Source of the DNA: an uncultured Faecalibacterium sp.
GTDB taxonomy: Bacteria > Bacillota > Clostridia > Oscillospirales > Ruminococcaceae
Assembly: GCA_904394215.1 (NCBI GenBank)
Contig: CAJFNF010000004.1
Coordinates: 1-64,000, forward strand
Direction: 5' to 3'
DNA: 64,000 nucleotides
The stretch's first letter is position 1. Each line of letters begins with the position of its first letter. Below the pieces are notes generated by a model. It ran no database searches. It had not been told where the DNA came from and saw nothing but the letters and a program-made list of their open reading frames with translations. A program made the translations under genes and the position numbers. This document shows positions 9,457-17,486 of the stretch, piece by piece.

Positions 9457-10317
9457 TCAGCGGTAGAACACCGCAGTGATGGCCATGGACACAAAGGGCG
9501 CAATGAACATCACGCTGTCAAACCGGTCCAGGATGCCGCCGTGGCCCGGGAAAATGGTGCCGTAGTCCTTGATGCCGCACTGGCGCTTGACCACGCTGGC
9601 GAACAGGTCGCCGTAGATCCCCAGCACTGCGGCCACCACCCCCAGCAGGGCGATGATCAGGTACATGGACACCCCGATGTTGCTGCGGGTAAAGGCCTCG
9701 GTGCGGTCAGCCACCACCGAGTACACCACCGTGATGATCACGCCGAACAGCATGGTGCCCAGCACCCCGCCGACGGCGCCTTCCACCGTCTTTTTGGGGC
9801 TGACCTTGGGGCACAGCTTGTGTTTGCCGAAGGCGCGGCCTGCAAAATAGGCGCAGGTGTCCCCGCCCCAGGCAAAGCAGAGGATCAGCAGGATGAAGAA
9901 GATGGCGTCGTAGCTGTACTGTTCCACCGGCAGCAGCACCTTCAGGTGGATCAGGGAATAAAAGCAGAATACAATAATCCCCGAGAACATCAGCAGACCG
10001 CTGGCCTTCTGGTAGCTGACGCTGCCGTTGCGCACCACCAGGTAGATGCAGTAGAACAGGATCAGCGCAAAAGACGCTGCCATTACGGTGCCCCGCACCT
10101 TCTGGTAGCTGGACAGCATCACCAGCAGGGTATAGGGCACCTGGACTGCATACAGCAGCCAATCCTTCTTGTCAAAGCCCAGGGCGGCATAGACCTCGTG
10201 CATCCCGATCAGGGCCACAGCCGCCACCACCAGGTTGAACACCATGGTGTTGAAGGTCAGCATCACCACAACCAGGACTGCTATGCCCACCAGGGCCGTA
10301 ATCACACGTGTTTTCAT
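9457..10317 (-). CDS. cdsA: Phosphatidate cytidylyltransferase
   Basis: Integral membrane enzyme that makes CDP-diacylglycerol from phosphatidate and CTP for phospholipid synthesis. 286 residues, about eight hydrophobic helices. The CDS signature is complete near the C-terminus: SVVKRQCGIKDYG followed by FPGHGGILDRFDS. Start ATG 10317 follows AAGGAG. It lies between uppS and dxr. Confidence 0.97.
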   Translation of the reverse strand: MKTRVITALVGIAVLVVVMLTFNTMVFNLVVAAVALIGMHEVYAALGFDKKDWLLYAVQVPYTLLVMLSSYQKVRGTVMAASFALILFYCIYLVVRNGSVSYQKASGLLMFSGIIVFCFYSLIHLKVLLPVEQYSYDAIFFILLILCFAWGGDTCAYFAGRAFGKHKLCPKVSPKKTVEGAVGGVLGTMLFGVIITVVYSVVADRTEAFTRSNIGVSMYLIIALLGVVAAVLGIYGDLFASVVKRQCGIKDYGTIFPGHGGILDRFDSVMFIAPFVSMAITAVFYR

Positions 10318-10347
10318 CGTTTCTCCTTACTTCGCGGGTTTCTCCCC

Positions 10348-11064
10348 TCAGATGCCGCCGAACCGGCGGGAGCGCCGGTTGTACTCCTCAATGGCGGCAT
10401 CCAGGTCGGCCGGGGTGAAGTCGGGCCACAGGACGTCCATCTCCACCAGCTCGGAATAGGCGGCCTGCCACAGCATGAAGTTGGACAGCCGTTTTTCTCC
10501 GCTGGGCCGCAGGATCAGATCCGGGTCCCGCTGGCCGGCAGTGTACATCCGGCCGGCCATCATTTCCTCGGTGATGGCCTCGGGGTCCAGTTTGCCTTCC
10601 GCTGCCTCCCGGGCCAGGGCCCGGGCTGCCCGGACAATCTCCTGGCGGCCGCCATAGTTGACGGCGATGTTCAGCACCATGCCGGTGCGGCCTGCGGTGT
10701 CCGCCTCAATCTCGTCCATCAGCTTCTGGTACCGGGGCTCCAGGGCCGTCCGGTCCCCCAGAAACACGATCCGGTTGTTCCGGCTTTTGTAATCAAAGGC
10801 CCTGATCAGGTATTCCCCGAACAGCTTCATAATAGCCCCCACTTCCTCGGGGGGGCGCTTCCAGTTTTCGGTGGAAAAAGCATAGAAGTAGACCGACGCC
10901 AGCCCCAGCTGGTCGCAGTAATCGGCGATCTGCTGGAACACCTCGGCCCCTTTTTTGTGGCCGGCGGTGCGGGGCAGGCCCCGCTTTTTGGCCCAGCGGC
11001 CATTGCCGTCCATGATGATTCCCACCGACAGCCCCCGTGCAAAGGTGTCAGGATGCTGCGGCAT
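10348..11064 (-). CDS. uppS: Isoprenyl transferase (undecaprenyl diphosphate synthase)
   Basis: Cis-prenyltransferase that makes the C55 carrier lipid for cell-wall assembly. 238 residues from ATG 11064, which follows AGGAGG by 8 bases; a longer frame reaches 11139 but has no ribosome site. Conserved IIMDGNGRWAKKRG and HKKGAE at the N-terminus, then LILRPSGEKRLSNFM and MDVLWPDF near the C-terminus (the family usually has RTSGE/RLSNF; here RPSGE). Length and motifs match UppS. Confidence 0.96.
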   Translation of the reverse strand: MPQHPDTFARGLSVGIIMDGNGRWAKKRGLPRTAGHKKGAEVFQQIADYCDQLGLASVYFYAFSTENWKRPPEEVGAIMKLFGEYLIRAFDYKSRNNRIVFLGDRTALEPRYQKLMDEIEADTAGRTGMVLNIAVNYGGRQEIVRAARALAREAAEGKLDPEAITEEMMAGRMYTAGQRDPDLILRPSGEKRLSNFMLWQAAYSELVEMDVLWPDFTPADLDAAIEEYNRRSRRFGGI

Positions 11065-11169
11065 TGTTTTTACCTCCTGTCTCGGCCGGAAACGCCCCGG
11101 CCGGTTATCGCAAAAAGTGCCGCGCACCTCCCAGCGCACGGCACCTCCTGTTTCCTGGATGATGGCGGA

Positions 11170-11730
11170 TCAGACCGACATAATCTCCTTCTGCTTTTCT
11201 TCCACGGCCTTGTCGACCAGCTTGATGAATTTATCGGTGACCTTCTGGACATCCTCTTCCATGGTCTTCTGGGTGTCCTCGGTCAGCTCGCCGGCCTTCT
11301 TCATGGCCTTGGCCTTATCCATAGCGTCGCGGCGGACGTTGCGGATGGCCACCTTGGCCTCCTCGCCCATCTTGGACACGTCCTTGGCCAGCTGGCGGCG
11401 GCGCTCCTCGTTGGGTGCAGGGAAGTTCAGGCGGATGGTCTGGCCGTCGTCAATGGGGTTGATGCCCACGTCGCTGGCCTGGATGGCCTTGCTGATGGGA
11501 CGCAGCAGGGAGCGGTCCCAGGGGGTGATGGTCAGGGTGCGGGCCTCGCTGACAGCCACCGAAGCCACCTGCTGGATGGGGGTGGGGGTGCCGTAGTATT
11601 CCACCGTCACCTTATCCAGCACGGCAGGATTGGCCCGGCCGGCACGGACAGCGGCCAGCTCCCGGTCCAGATGCTCCACCGCGCTTTTCATCTTGTCCTC
11701 AAACACCTTGGTATTGCTGCTCATAGTCAT
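11170..11730 (-). CDS. frr: Ribosome recycling factor
   Basis: Splits post-termination ribosomes together with EF-G. 186 residues, the standard RRF size, with the characteristic RAGRANPAVLDKVTVEYYG near the N-terminus and the basic helix LNFPAPNEERRRQLAK about residues 105-120. Two ATGs compete (11730 and 11724); AGGAG lies upstream of both, so the exact start is open by two residues. Encoded between pyrH and uppS. Confidence 0.97.
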   Translation of the reverse strand: MTMSSNTKVFEDKMKSAVEHLDRELAAVRAGRANPAVLDKVTVEYYGTPTPIQQVASVAVSEARTLTITPWDRSLLRPISKAIQASDVGINPIDDGQTIRLNFPAPNEERRRQLAKDVSKMGEEAKVAIRNVRRDAMDKAKAMKKAGELTEDTQKTMEEDVQKVTDKFIKLVDKAVEEKQKEIMSV

Positions 11731-11845
11731 CTATCTCCTGTTCGTTATCGTATCCTGCCGGGCTGCGCGCCCAGTCCTGATCCTAACATGCAGCGCCCTG
11801 GGCCGGCCCGAAAAGCCGGCTGTTCCAGTTTAGTATAGCGCCGGG

Positions 11846-12556
11846 TCACTCCTCGTAGACCAAAGTGCCCACATTTTCGCCCTGGACTGCCCGTGCAATG
11901 TTGTCGGGGTCGGCCAGGTCAAACACCAGAATGGGCAGCCGGTTGTCCCGGCAGAGGGTGGCTGCGGTGCCGTCCATGACGGCCAGCTGATCCTCCAGCA
12001 CCTTGGTGAAGGTGAGGGTGTCGTATTTCTTGGCGTCGGGGTACTTGTGCGGGTCCTTGTCGTAGACGCCGTCCACCATGGTGGCCTTGAACATCACGTC
12101 GGCCGAGACTTCCACAGCCCGCAGGGCGGTGGCGGTGTCGGTGGAGAAGAAGGGGTTGCCGGTGCCGCCGCCGAAGATGGCCACCTTGCCCCCCTCCATG
12201 GCCTCCAGGGCAGCCTTGCGGTCAAAGACCGGGGCCACCTTGGGCATATCGATGGAGGTGAGCACCTCCGAGGGCACCCCCAGCTGGGCCAGCTTGTCGG
12301 ACACAGCCAGGGCGTTCATGACGGTTGCCAGCATCCCGATCTTGTCGGCCAGGGTGCGCTCCATCTTGCCGCTGGTGCGGCCCCGCCAGAAGTTGCCGCC
12401 GCCTACCACGATGCCGATCTGGACACCCAGGTCATAGGCCTTCTTGACGCCGCCGCAGATGGAATCCATGGCTGCCTCGTCAAAGCCGGAGCCTTTTTCG
12501 CCCCCCAGGGCCTCACCGCTGATTTTCAAGAGAATACGGTTGTATTTCAGTTCCAT
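11846..12556 (-). CDS. pyrH: Uridylate kinase
   Basis: Phosphorylates UMP to UDP; bacterial amino-acid-kinase fold. 236 residues from ATG 12556. Motifs: LKISGEALGG at the N-terminus, GIVVGGGNFWRG for phosphate binding, FGGGTGNPFFSTDTAT in the nucleotide site and VDGVYDKDPH. An in-frame GTG at 12574 would extend it, but GGAG lies inside that extension, supporting the ATG. First gene of the operon that runs to polC. Confidence 0.97.
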   Translation of the reverse strand: MELKYNRILLKISGEALGGEKGSGFDEAAMDSICGGVKKAYDLGVQIGIVVGGGNFWRGRTSGKMERTLADKIGMLATVMNALAVSDKLAQLGVPSEVLTSIDMPKVAPVFDRKAALEAMEGGKVAIFGGGTGNPFFSTDTATALRAVEVSADVMFKATMVDGVYDKDPHKYPDAKKYDTLTFTKVLEDQLAVMDGTAATLCRDNRLPILVFDLADPDNIARAVQGENVGTLVYEE

Positions 12557-12601
12557 AAAACGATCACTCCGCACGTTACAGTATAAATGCTCATCGTGCC
12601 T

Positions 12602-12630
12602 ATTTTACAATAAAACCGGCCCAAAGTAAA
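12602..12630 (-). promoter_or_regulatory. Sigma-A promoter of the pyrH-frr-uppS-cdsA-dxr-rseP-ispG-polC operon
   Basis: On the minus strand: -35 TTTACT (12625-12630), 17-base spacer, -10 TAAAAT (12602-12607), about 45 bases before pyrH. No other strong promoter is obvious inside the operon, whose genes are closely spaced. Confidence 0.7.
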
Positions 12631-12712
12631 CAGGAAAAGCATCTTCCATCCGGCGGGATGGGTTAAAAGCCGGTTTCTGCCCGGCAGGGCCCTGTTTCCC
12701 GGGGAAATTGCC

Positions 12713-13405
12713 TCAATTTTCTGAAAAATTTTTCCGCAGCGCCCGGAGTTCCTGCTTCTGCTGGGGGGTGATCCGGCGGCTCTCCAGGGCCTTCTGGACC
12801 GCCTTGGCCCGGACCCAGGGGGAAAGCCTTGCCTCCGCCACCCAGGGCCAGGCCGCATCGGGCTGTTTGGCCAGGGCGGTGGCAAAGAACCAGGCCACCA
12901 TCATCCGCACATAATATTCCTCCGATGTCACGCTGCCCGCCCACTCCAGATATTCGGGCCGGAACCCCTCGTCCAGGTAGTAGCGCATCAGCATCCCCAG
13001 GCCGTAGCGGATGGTATAGGTTTTGTCCGAGGCGATCCACCGCCGCACCGGCTCCAGCAGCCGGTCGGTGTGGCGGGCAAAGACCTTTGGGCTGGTGGTG
13101 TCGCAGGTGGCCCAGTTGTCCACCCAGGGCAGGAAAGCCTCCACCCGGGCCAGGGCGGTGTCATAGTCCCGGACCCGCTCCAGCAGGAAGCCGTGGAGGT
13201 TGTCCTCCTCGTAGTAGCGGTGGGGCAGCTGCTCCAGGAAGGCCTCTGCCTCGGCTGTTCCGGCCAGTTCTTTGGCCAGGGCCCGCAGGGCGGGGATCCG
13301 CACCCCGATCACTTTTTCGGGCGGGACGGTGGGCATCAGTTTCCGCTGGAAGGCCTGGTAGCCGGCGTCCTGCAGGGCAAAGAGCTTTTTCTCAATGGGT
13401 TCCAC
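12713..13405 (-). CDS. DNA alkylation repair protein, AlkD-like (HEAT-repeat glycosylase family)
   Basis: 230 residues, the usual size of the AlkD/COG4912 family that removes N3- and N7-alkylpurines. All-helical HEAT-like sequence with the conserved ADN-type core: ERVRDYD, VDNWATCDTTSPKVF (catalytic Asp region, about 115-130) and EEYYVRMMVAWFFATALAK (about 165-183). Starts with ATG after AAAGGAGGGG. It has its own promoter and is separate from the pyrH operon. Some members of this family have lost catalysis; the WATCD segment suggests an active-type protein. Confidence 0.88.
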   Translation of the reverse strand: MEPIEKKLFALQDAGYQAFQRKLMPTVPPEKVIGVRIPALRALAKELAGTAEAEAFLEQLPHRYYEEDNLHGFLLERVRDYDTALARVEAFLPWVDNWATCDTTSPKVFARHTDRLLEPVRRWIASDKTYTIRYGLGMLMRYYLDEGFRPEYLEWAGSVTSEEYYVRMMVAWFFATALAKQPDAAWPWVAEARLSPWVRAKAVQKALESRRITPQQKQELRALRKNFSEN

Positions 13406-13426
13406 GGTTTACCCCTCCTTTGCTCT

Positions 13427-13455
13427 ATCTTACCGGAAAGGGGCGGCGGTGTAAA
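13427..13455 (-). promoter_or_regulatory. Promoter of the alkD-like gene
   Basis: Minus strand: -35 TTTACA (13450-13455), 17-base spacer, -10 TAAGAT (13427-13432), about 20 bases before the AlkD-like start codon. Confidence 0.6.
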
Positions 13456-13477
13456 GCGTTCTTTTTCATTTTCACTC

Positions 13478-13506
13478 TGGACTTTTCCGGGAAAGTGTGG
13501 TACAAT
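13478..13506 (+). promoter_or_regulatory. Promoter of tRNA-Gly
   Basis: -35 TGGACT (13478-13483), 17-base spacer, -10 TACAAT (13501-13506). The tRNA starts 13 bases after the -10 box. Confidence 0.65.
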
Positions 13507-13519
13507 GTCTCTCACACAT

Positions 13520-13594
13520 GCGGGTATAGTACATCGGCTAGTATAACAGCCTTCCAAGCTGTGGAGGTCGGTTCGATTCCGATTACCCGCTCCA
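13520..13594 (+). tRNA. tRNA-Gly (anticodon TCC), CCA encoded
   Basis: Cloverleaf can be drawn by eye: acceptor GCGGGTA pairs with TACCCGC, anticodon stem ACAGC/GCTGT encloses loop CTTCCAA with anticodon TCC at 13553-13555, T-arm GTTCGATTCC. Discriminator T then CCA at 13592-13594. Preceded by its own promoter and followed by a terminator seven bases later. Confidence 0.95.
13577..13594 (+). repeat. tRNA-Gly 3'-end direct repeat, copy 1 (in the tRNA)
   Basis: Last 18 bases of tRNA-Gly (T-arm end, acceptor, CCA). A second copy with one mismatch lies at 14195-14212, beyond the GNAT gene. Confidence 0.8.
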
Positions 13595-13600
13595 AGTCCA

Positions 13601-13635
13601 CCCCACAGGCTTTGGCCTGTGGGGTTTTGTTTTTG
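13601..13635 (+). terminator. Terminator of the tRNA-Gly transcript
   Basis: Perfect 10-bp stem CCCCACAGGC / GCCTGTGGGG with a TTTG loop, followed by TTTTGTTTTT. Confidence 0.9.
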
Positions 13636-13648
13636 CAGGAGGTTGATC

Positions 13649-14140
13649 ATGGTTACATTGAAACGCTACCAAAATGAATCCGAAACCGCCATCCCCCTGA
13701 TTCAGGCATTCTGGCTGCACCACAGCCATGCAGACCAGACCCCCGGGGAGGCTGCGGAAGATCTCCGGGCCTGGACCGCTCCCAAGCATGCTTTTTACCT
13801 GATCCTCCGGGACGGGCAGGCTGTGGGCTTCCTCCATCTGGGCAGCCGGGGCGGGCCGGTGGACTGGCTGGAAGAGCTGTTTGTTCTGCCCGCCTTCCAA
13901 AACCAGGGCATCGGCTCCGAGGCCATTCGACTGGCAGAAGAAATCGTCAGCCAGTACTCTGACTCGGTCCATATAGAAGCAGTGGCCCGCAACGAGGGCG
14001 CCATCCGGCTGTACCGCCGCCTGGGCTATGACTGCCTCAACTCTATCACCATCCGCAAGGATCTGCGGGACACAGGCTTCCACTGTGTGCGGCAGGAGCA
14101 GCTCTACGGGCTGCCCTTTGAGATCCGCAGAAAAGATTAA
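13649..14140 (+). CDS. GNAT-family N-acetyltransferase
   Basis: 163 residues from ATG 13649, which follows GGAGG by 6 bases; the frame is open further upstream through the terminator, but that is not credible. Central acetyl-CoA-binding motif VLPAFQNQGIGSEAIRLAEE (QxxGIG), then HIEAVARNEGAIRLYRRLGYDCLNSITIRKDL, the classic GNAT motif B. The substrate is unknown. The gene lies alone between tRNA-Gly with its terminator and a partial copy of the tRNA 3' end, so it may have arrived by site-specific insertion. Confidence 0.9.
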   Translation: MVTLKRYQNESETAIPLIQAFWLHHSHADQTPGEAAEDLRAWTAPKHAFYLILRDGQAVGFLHLGSRGGPVDWLEELFVLPAFQNQGIGSEAIRLAEEIVSQYSDSVHIEAVARNEGAIRLYRRLGYDCLNSITIRKDLRDTGFHCVRQEQLYGLPFEIRRKD

Positions 14141-14194
14141 AGCTCTTTTTTGCAAGGCAGCATGGCTGCCCTGAATGCATTCATGCCGGTGCAG

Positions 14195-14212
14195 TTCCGA
14201 TTGCCCGCTCCA
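14195..14212 (+). repeat. tRNA-Gly 3'-end direct repeat, copy 2 (tRNA remnant, possible attachment site)
   Basis: TTCCGATTGCCCGCTCCA repeats the tRNA-Gly 3' end with a single A-to-G change. No full cloverleaf is present upstream (14150-14194), so this is a remnant rather than a gene. It is 618 bases after copy 1 and flanks the GNAT gene. Confidence 0.75.
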
Positions 14213-14215
14213 AAC

Positions 14216-14254
14216 AAAAGCCGCCCGGGGGCCTATGGGTTCCGGGCGGCTTTT
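14216..14254. terminator. Bidirectional terminator downstream of the GNAT gene
   Basis: AAAAGCCGCCCGG / CCGGGCGGCTTTT stem with a 12-base loop; A-run and T-run on both sides. Confidence 0.85.
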
Positions 14255-14378
14255 GCTTGTTGCAGCGCATTTTGTAACCCACTTGTAAAGGATTTCCTTT
14301 TGCTCTGTGCCATTGTTCTTTTTTCCCCCTTCCGGGGACTGTGCGGCGAAATTCGGTGTATTTCATACAAAATTTTAT

Positions 14379-14406
14379 TTGACATGGCGGAATAAAAGTG
14401 TACAAT
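14379..14406 (+). promoter_or_regulatory. Promoter of the FMN-domain lipoprotein
   Basis: -35 TTGACA (14379-14384), 16-base spacer, -10 TACAAT (14401-14406), 47 bases before the start codon. The region 14255-14378 is AT-richer and shows nothing else. Confidence 0.75.
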
Positions 14407-14453
14407 ATTTCCAGGATTGATTTTTATTTATCAATTGTCGGAGGAGATGCCCT

Positions 14454-15449
14454 ATGTCAAACTTTGAATCCCGCAGAAGATTTCTCAAACAGACCGCCCT
14501 TTCCCTGGGGGGCCTGACCTTCCTGGGCCTCACCGGCTGCGCCCAGACTGCTGCCAGCTCCACCGCGGCATCCTCGGCCGCCTCTTCGGAAGCTGCAGCC
14601 GCCACGGCCGCTGAGGTGTCCATCCCGGCCCATCCCTACCCCGCCTGTGAATTTGACCTGGACCGGGTGGAGCAGCTGGGCTACGAGAGCTTTTACCAGA
14701 ACGGCTGCTGCTACGCTGTCACCAACGCCCTGCTGACCGAACTGAAGGAGAAGGTGGGCTTCCCCTACACTGCCATCCCCTCCGAGATGTTCGTCAACGG
14801 CAAGGCCGGCTACGGCGCCGGCTCCCTGTGCGGCTCCCTGGGCGGCGCAGCCGCCATCATCGGCCTGATGTGCTCCCCCGACGACGCATCGGCCATCACC
14901 AAGGAGCTGTTCGCCTGGTACACCTCCACCAACCTGCCCATCTACCAGCCTGAGATCAAGGCGGAGACCCCCACCGTGGCCAAGACCGTCAACTGCTCTG
15001 ACAGCGTCACCACCTTTATGAATGCCGCCGGCATCACCGAGATGAGTGACCCCAAGCGCATGGCCCGCTGCGGCGGCGTCAGCGGCGACGTGGCCAAAAA
15101 GACCGCTGAGCTGCTGAACATCCACTTCGGCTACATGGAGGCCCCGGCCGAGAACACCGCCTCTTCCGAGGCAGCTCTGGCCGACAATGAGTACATCGGC
15201 GAGGGCGAAGGCTTCGGCGGCACCATCAAAGTCAAGGTGACGGTGGACGGCGACAAGATCAGCAAGATTGAAGTGCTGTCCCACGGCGAGACCGCCGGCG
15301 TCTCTGACCCCGCTTTCGAGACCATCCCCGACGCCATCATCCAGGCCCAGTCCACCGATGTGGAGCTGGCCAGCGGCGCTTCCTACTCCAGCCAGGGCAT
15401 CATTGACGCCGTCAAGGACGCCCTGTCCCAGGCCGGCCTGAGCCTGTAA
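14454..15449 (+). CDS. Twin-arginine/lipobox secreted redox protein with C_GCAxxG_C_C region and covalent-FMN domain
   Basis: 331 residues. The N-terminus has SRRRFLKQT (twin-arginine type), a hydrophobic stretch and lipobox LTGC, so it is probably exported folded and lipid-anchored. A Ser/Ala-rich linker follows (about 28-60). Residues 75-230 resemble the C_GCAxxG_C_C redox family: cysteine pair in NGCCYAV, GYGAGSLCGSLGGA, LMC, and later conserved Cys in VNCSD and MARCGG. The C-terminus (about 248-331) is an FMN-binding domain like those of NqrC and RnfG, with SGASYSS as the likely ApbE flavinylation site. It is probably part of an extracytosolic electron-transfer route. No ApbE gene is in the window. 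Domain calls are by motif only. Confidence 0.85.
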   Translation: MSNFESRRRFLKQTALSLGGLTFLGLTGCAQTAASSTAASSAASSEAAAATAAEVSIPAHPYPACEFDLDRVEQLGYESFYQNGCCYAVTNALLTELKEKVGFPYTAIPSEMFVNGKAGYGAGSLCGSLGGAAAIIGLMCSPDDASAITKELFAWYTSTNLPIYQPEIKAETPTVAKTVNCSDSVTTFMNAAGITEMSDPKRMARCGGVSGDVAKKTAELLNIHFGYMEAPAENTASSEAALADNEYIGEGEGFGGTIKVKVTVDGDKISKIEVLSHGETAGVSDPAFETIPDAIIQAQSTDVELASGASYSSQGIIDAVKDALSQAGLSL

Positions 15450-15480
15450 CATCGGCTCCCCGCTGTCCCCAAACTATAAC

Positions 15481-15533
15481 ATAAAAAAATCCGCGTCCTT
15501 TCGCCCAACAGGCAGAAGGGATGCGGATTTTTT
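15481..15533. terminator. Bidirectional terminator between the lipoprotein and the cobalamin operon end
   Basis: AAAAAATCCGC ... GCGGATTTTTT inverted repeat with an imperfect inner stem. It serves convergent transcription from both sides. Confidence 0.75.
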
Positions 15534-15538
15534 CCTGC

Positions 15539-16276
15539 TTACAGCAGGGCCAGCCGGATCAAAGCCAGGATCAGCAGGTGGCCGGGGTAAAACAGATAGA
15601 AAAACCACTGGGAGAACCTGCGGCCCCGCTGGGCCCGGCGGCCGTTGTAGAGGAACAGGATGGCGCAGCCCGCCAACCCTATCCCCAGGGCGCCGCCGAT
15701 GGAGGACAGCAGGCTCATCTGGCTCAGCAGGCTGATGGCGGCAAACAGGGCCATGGCCCAGCCGAAGGCGGCGAACCCCCGCCGGCGGGACCCTTTGGCC
15801 CAGAGAAACAGCAGGGTGTAGCAGGGGGCCAGCAGCATCCAGTCGCAGCCCAGCACCGCCGTCAGCAGCACCAGCACCGCGTCGATGCACCGCCGGGCCA
15901 TGCCGGGGGCCATCTTGTCGTGGACCACCAGGATCCCGAAGCAGATCAGCAGGGTGAACAGCATGTTCAGCCCGAAGAAGTCGATCCCCGGCCCCTGGCT
16001 GAAGGCCAGGCAGAAGGGGATCTCTGCCAGGATGGCAAAGCCCAGCAGCCGCAGGGCGTACTGTTTTTTGGAGTGGGTGTAGCCGTAGCCCTCCACCAGG
16101 AACCAGCACATCACCGGGGCGGTGAAGTAGCCGATATCCACCAGCACCTCGGTCCACAGCCCGCCGGGGGCCATGAAGATGTTGGCGATGTGGTTGAGCA
16201 GCATGGTGAACATGGCGATGTACTTGATCTGATCCCGGTTCAGGGACAGGCGGCGGGTACTTTGCGTTGGTTCCAT
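15539..16276 (-). CDS. TraX-family multi-pass membrane protein
   Basis: 245 residues from ATG 16276 (GGGGAG upstream). Begins LNRDQIKYIAMFTMLLNHI, the hallmark N-terminus of the TraX family, then about eight hydrophobic helices and a C-terminal FYLFYPGHLLILALIR, also typical. TraX proteins acetylate F-pilin in conjugation, but most chromosomal Firmicute members have no known substrate. It is the last gene behind cbiC, separated by 17 bases, so it is probably transcribed with the cobalamin operon. A role in cobalamin metabolism is not indicated by sequence. Confidence 0.85.
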   Translation of the reverse strand: MEPTQSTRRLSLNRDQIKYIAMFTMLLNHIANIFMAPGGLWTEVLVDIGYFTAPVMCWFLVEGYGYTHSKKQYALRLLGFAILAEIPFCLAFSQGPGIDFFGLNMLFTLLICFGILVVHDKMAPGMARRCIDAVLVLLTAVLGCDWMLLAPCYTLLFLWAKGSRRRGFAAFGWAMALFAAISLLSQMSLLSSIGGALGIGLAGCAILFLYNGRRAQRGRRFSQWFFYLFYPGHLLILALIRLALL

Positions 16277-16293
16277 CACAGCACTCCCCTTTC

Positions 16294-16974
16294 TCAGCCC
16301 TGCCAGCCCCGGGCGGCGGGGTCCAGCTGGCCGGCGGCGGTGTACACCAGGGCATTGCAGATGGCAGCCGCCACGCTGCTGCCCCCTTTGCGGCCCATGG
16401 CAGCGATGGCCGGCACCCCCAGCTTTTCGCACAGGTCCATCAGCCGTTCCTTGCTCTCCACCACGTTCACAAAGCCCACCGGCACCCCGATGATGAGGGC
16501 GGGACGGAAATCCCCCGCCTCCATGGCGTCACAGAGGGCAAAGAGGGCGGTGGGGGCGTTGCCCACCGCAAACACCGCGTTGGGGTGAACTTTGGCGGCG
16601 TGGTGCATGGAGGCCACCGCCCGGGTGGTGCCCGCCTCTTTGGCGGCGGCAGCCACCGCCGGGTCGGCCATATAACAGAAGGCCGCGCCCCCCAGCCGGG
16701 CCAGGGCCGGCTTGCTGACCCCCGCCAGGGCCATGTTGGTGTCGGTGACAATCGGGGCGCCGGCGGCCAGGGCCGCCACCCCTTTGGCCACCGCCCCCGG
16801 GGTGAACCGGAGGTTTTTGGCGTATTCAAAGTCGGCGGTGGCATGGACCACCCGCCGGACCACCGCCTCGTTTTCGGGGGCCGGGGTCAGGCCCAGCTGG
16901 GCCAGCTCCCGGGCGATGATGGACAGGCTGGTCCGCTCAATGTCCCCCGGCAGGGTGTGCAGATGCGGGCTCAA
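16294..16974 (-). CDS. cbiC: Precorrin-8X methylmutase
   Basis: Moves the methyl group from C11 to C12 to give (hydrogeno)cobyrinate. 226 residues. Contains RRVVHATADFEYAKNLRF near the N-terminus (catalytic His region) and the conserved IVTDTNMALAG plus VGFVNVVESKE. The start codon is TTG at 16974, overlapping the cobA stop as TTGA; no ATG is better placed. Second-to-last gene of the operon. Confidence 0.95.
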   Translation of the reverse strand: MSPHLHTLPGDIERTSLSIIARELAQLGLTPAPENEAVVRRVVHATADFEYAKNLRFTPGAVAKGVAALAAGAPIVTDTNMALAGVSKPALARLGGAAFCYMADPAVAAAAKEAGTTRAVASMHHAAKVHPNAVFAVGNAPTALFALCDAMEAGDFRPALIIGVPVGFVNVVESKERLMDLCEKLGVPAIAAMGRKGGSSVAAAICNALVYTAAGQLDPAARGWQG

Positions 16975-17483
16975 AACTCCACCCCTTTCCGGGCCTGGAT
17001 GCCCTTTTCATAGGGATGCCGCCAGCAGTGCATCTCGGTGGAATAGTCGGCCAGCTCCTCCATCCAGGGGGCCGGATTCCGGCCGGTCAGCACCACTTCC
17101 TGCCCTGCCGGGCGGTTGCGCACCGCCTGCTCCAGCAGGTCGTGGTCCACCATGTCCAGCTCCCAGGCGGCGCAGGCCTCGTCCAGCACCAGCAGGTCCG
17201 CCGGGCAGGAAAGGGCTGCCTTCAGGTTTTCGTTCTGCAAAGCCCGGGTGGCGGCCTTTTCTTCCTCGTTCATCTGGAAGACAAACTTCTGCCCCGCCTT
17301 GCCCCGGTAAATCTGGGCCCCCAGCTGCCGCAGCAGGGGGATCTCCCCGGTGTCAGCCCCTTTCAGGAACTGCACCACCACCACCCGGCAGCCATTGCCC
17401 AGGGCCCGCAGGGCCAGGCCCATGGCTGCGGTGGTCTTGCCCTTGCCGTCCCCCCAGTAGAGGTGTACCAGTCCAAGATTCAT
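16971..17483 (-). CDS. cobA: Cob(I)yrinic acid a,c-diamide adenosyltransferase, CobA/BtuR type
   Basis: Adds the 5'-deoxyadenosyl ligand to cob(I)alamin precursors. 170 residues. P-loop WGDGKGKTTAAMG at residues 10-22, then VVQFLKGADTGE, VLDEACAAWELD and the C-terminal region EMHCWRHPYEKGIQARKGVEF, all characteristic of the CobA/CobO family (not PduO). Starts ATG 17483, three bases after the cbiP stop. Confidence 0.95.
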   Translation of the reverse strand: MNLGLVHLYWGDGKGKTTAAMGLALRALGNGCRVVVVQFLKGADTGEIPLLRQLGAQIYRGKAGQKFVFQMNEEEKAATRALQNENLKAALSCPADLLVLDEACAAWELDMVDHDLLEQAVRNRPAGQEVVLTGRNPAPWMEELADYSTEMHCWRHPYEKGIQARKGVEF

Positions 17484-17486
17484 GTC

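Noticed and set aside
14150..14214. Possible second tRNA gene next to tRNA-Gly
   Set aside because: Only the 3' acceptor/T-arm portion matches; no acceptor 5' strand, D-arm or anticodon loop can be drawn. Kept as a repeat/remnant.
15539..16276. Evidence of a conjugative element from the TraX-family gene
   Set aside because: No other transfer, relaxase or integrase genes are nearby; chromosomal TraX homologues are common in Firmicutes.
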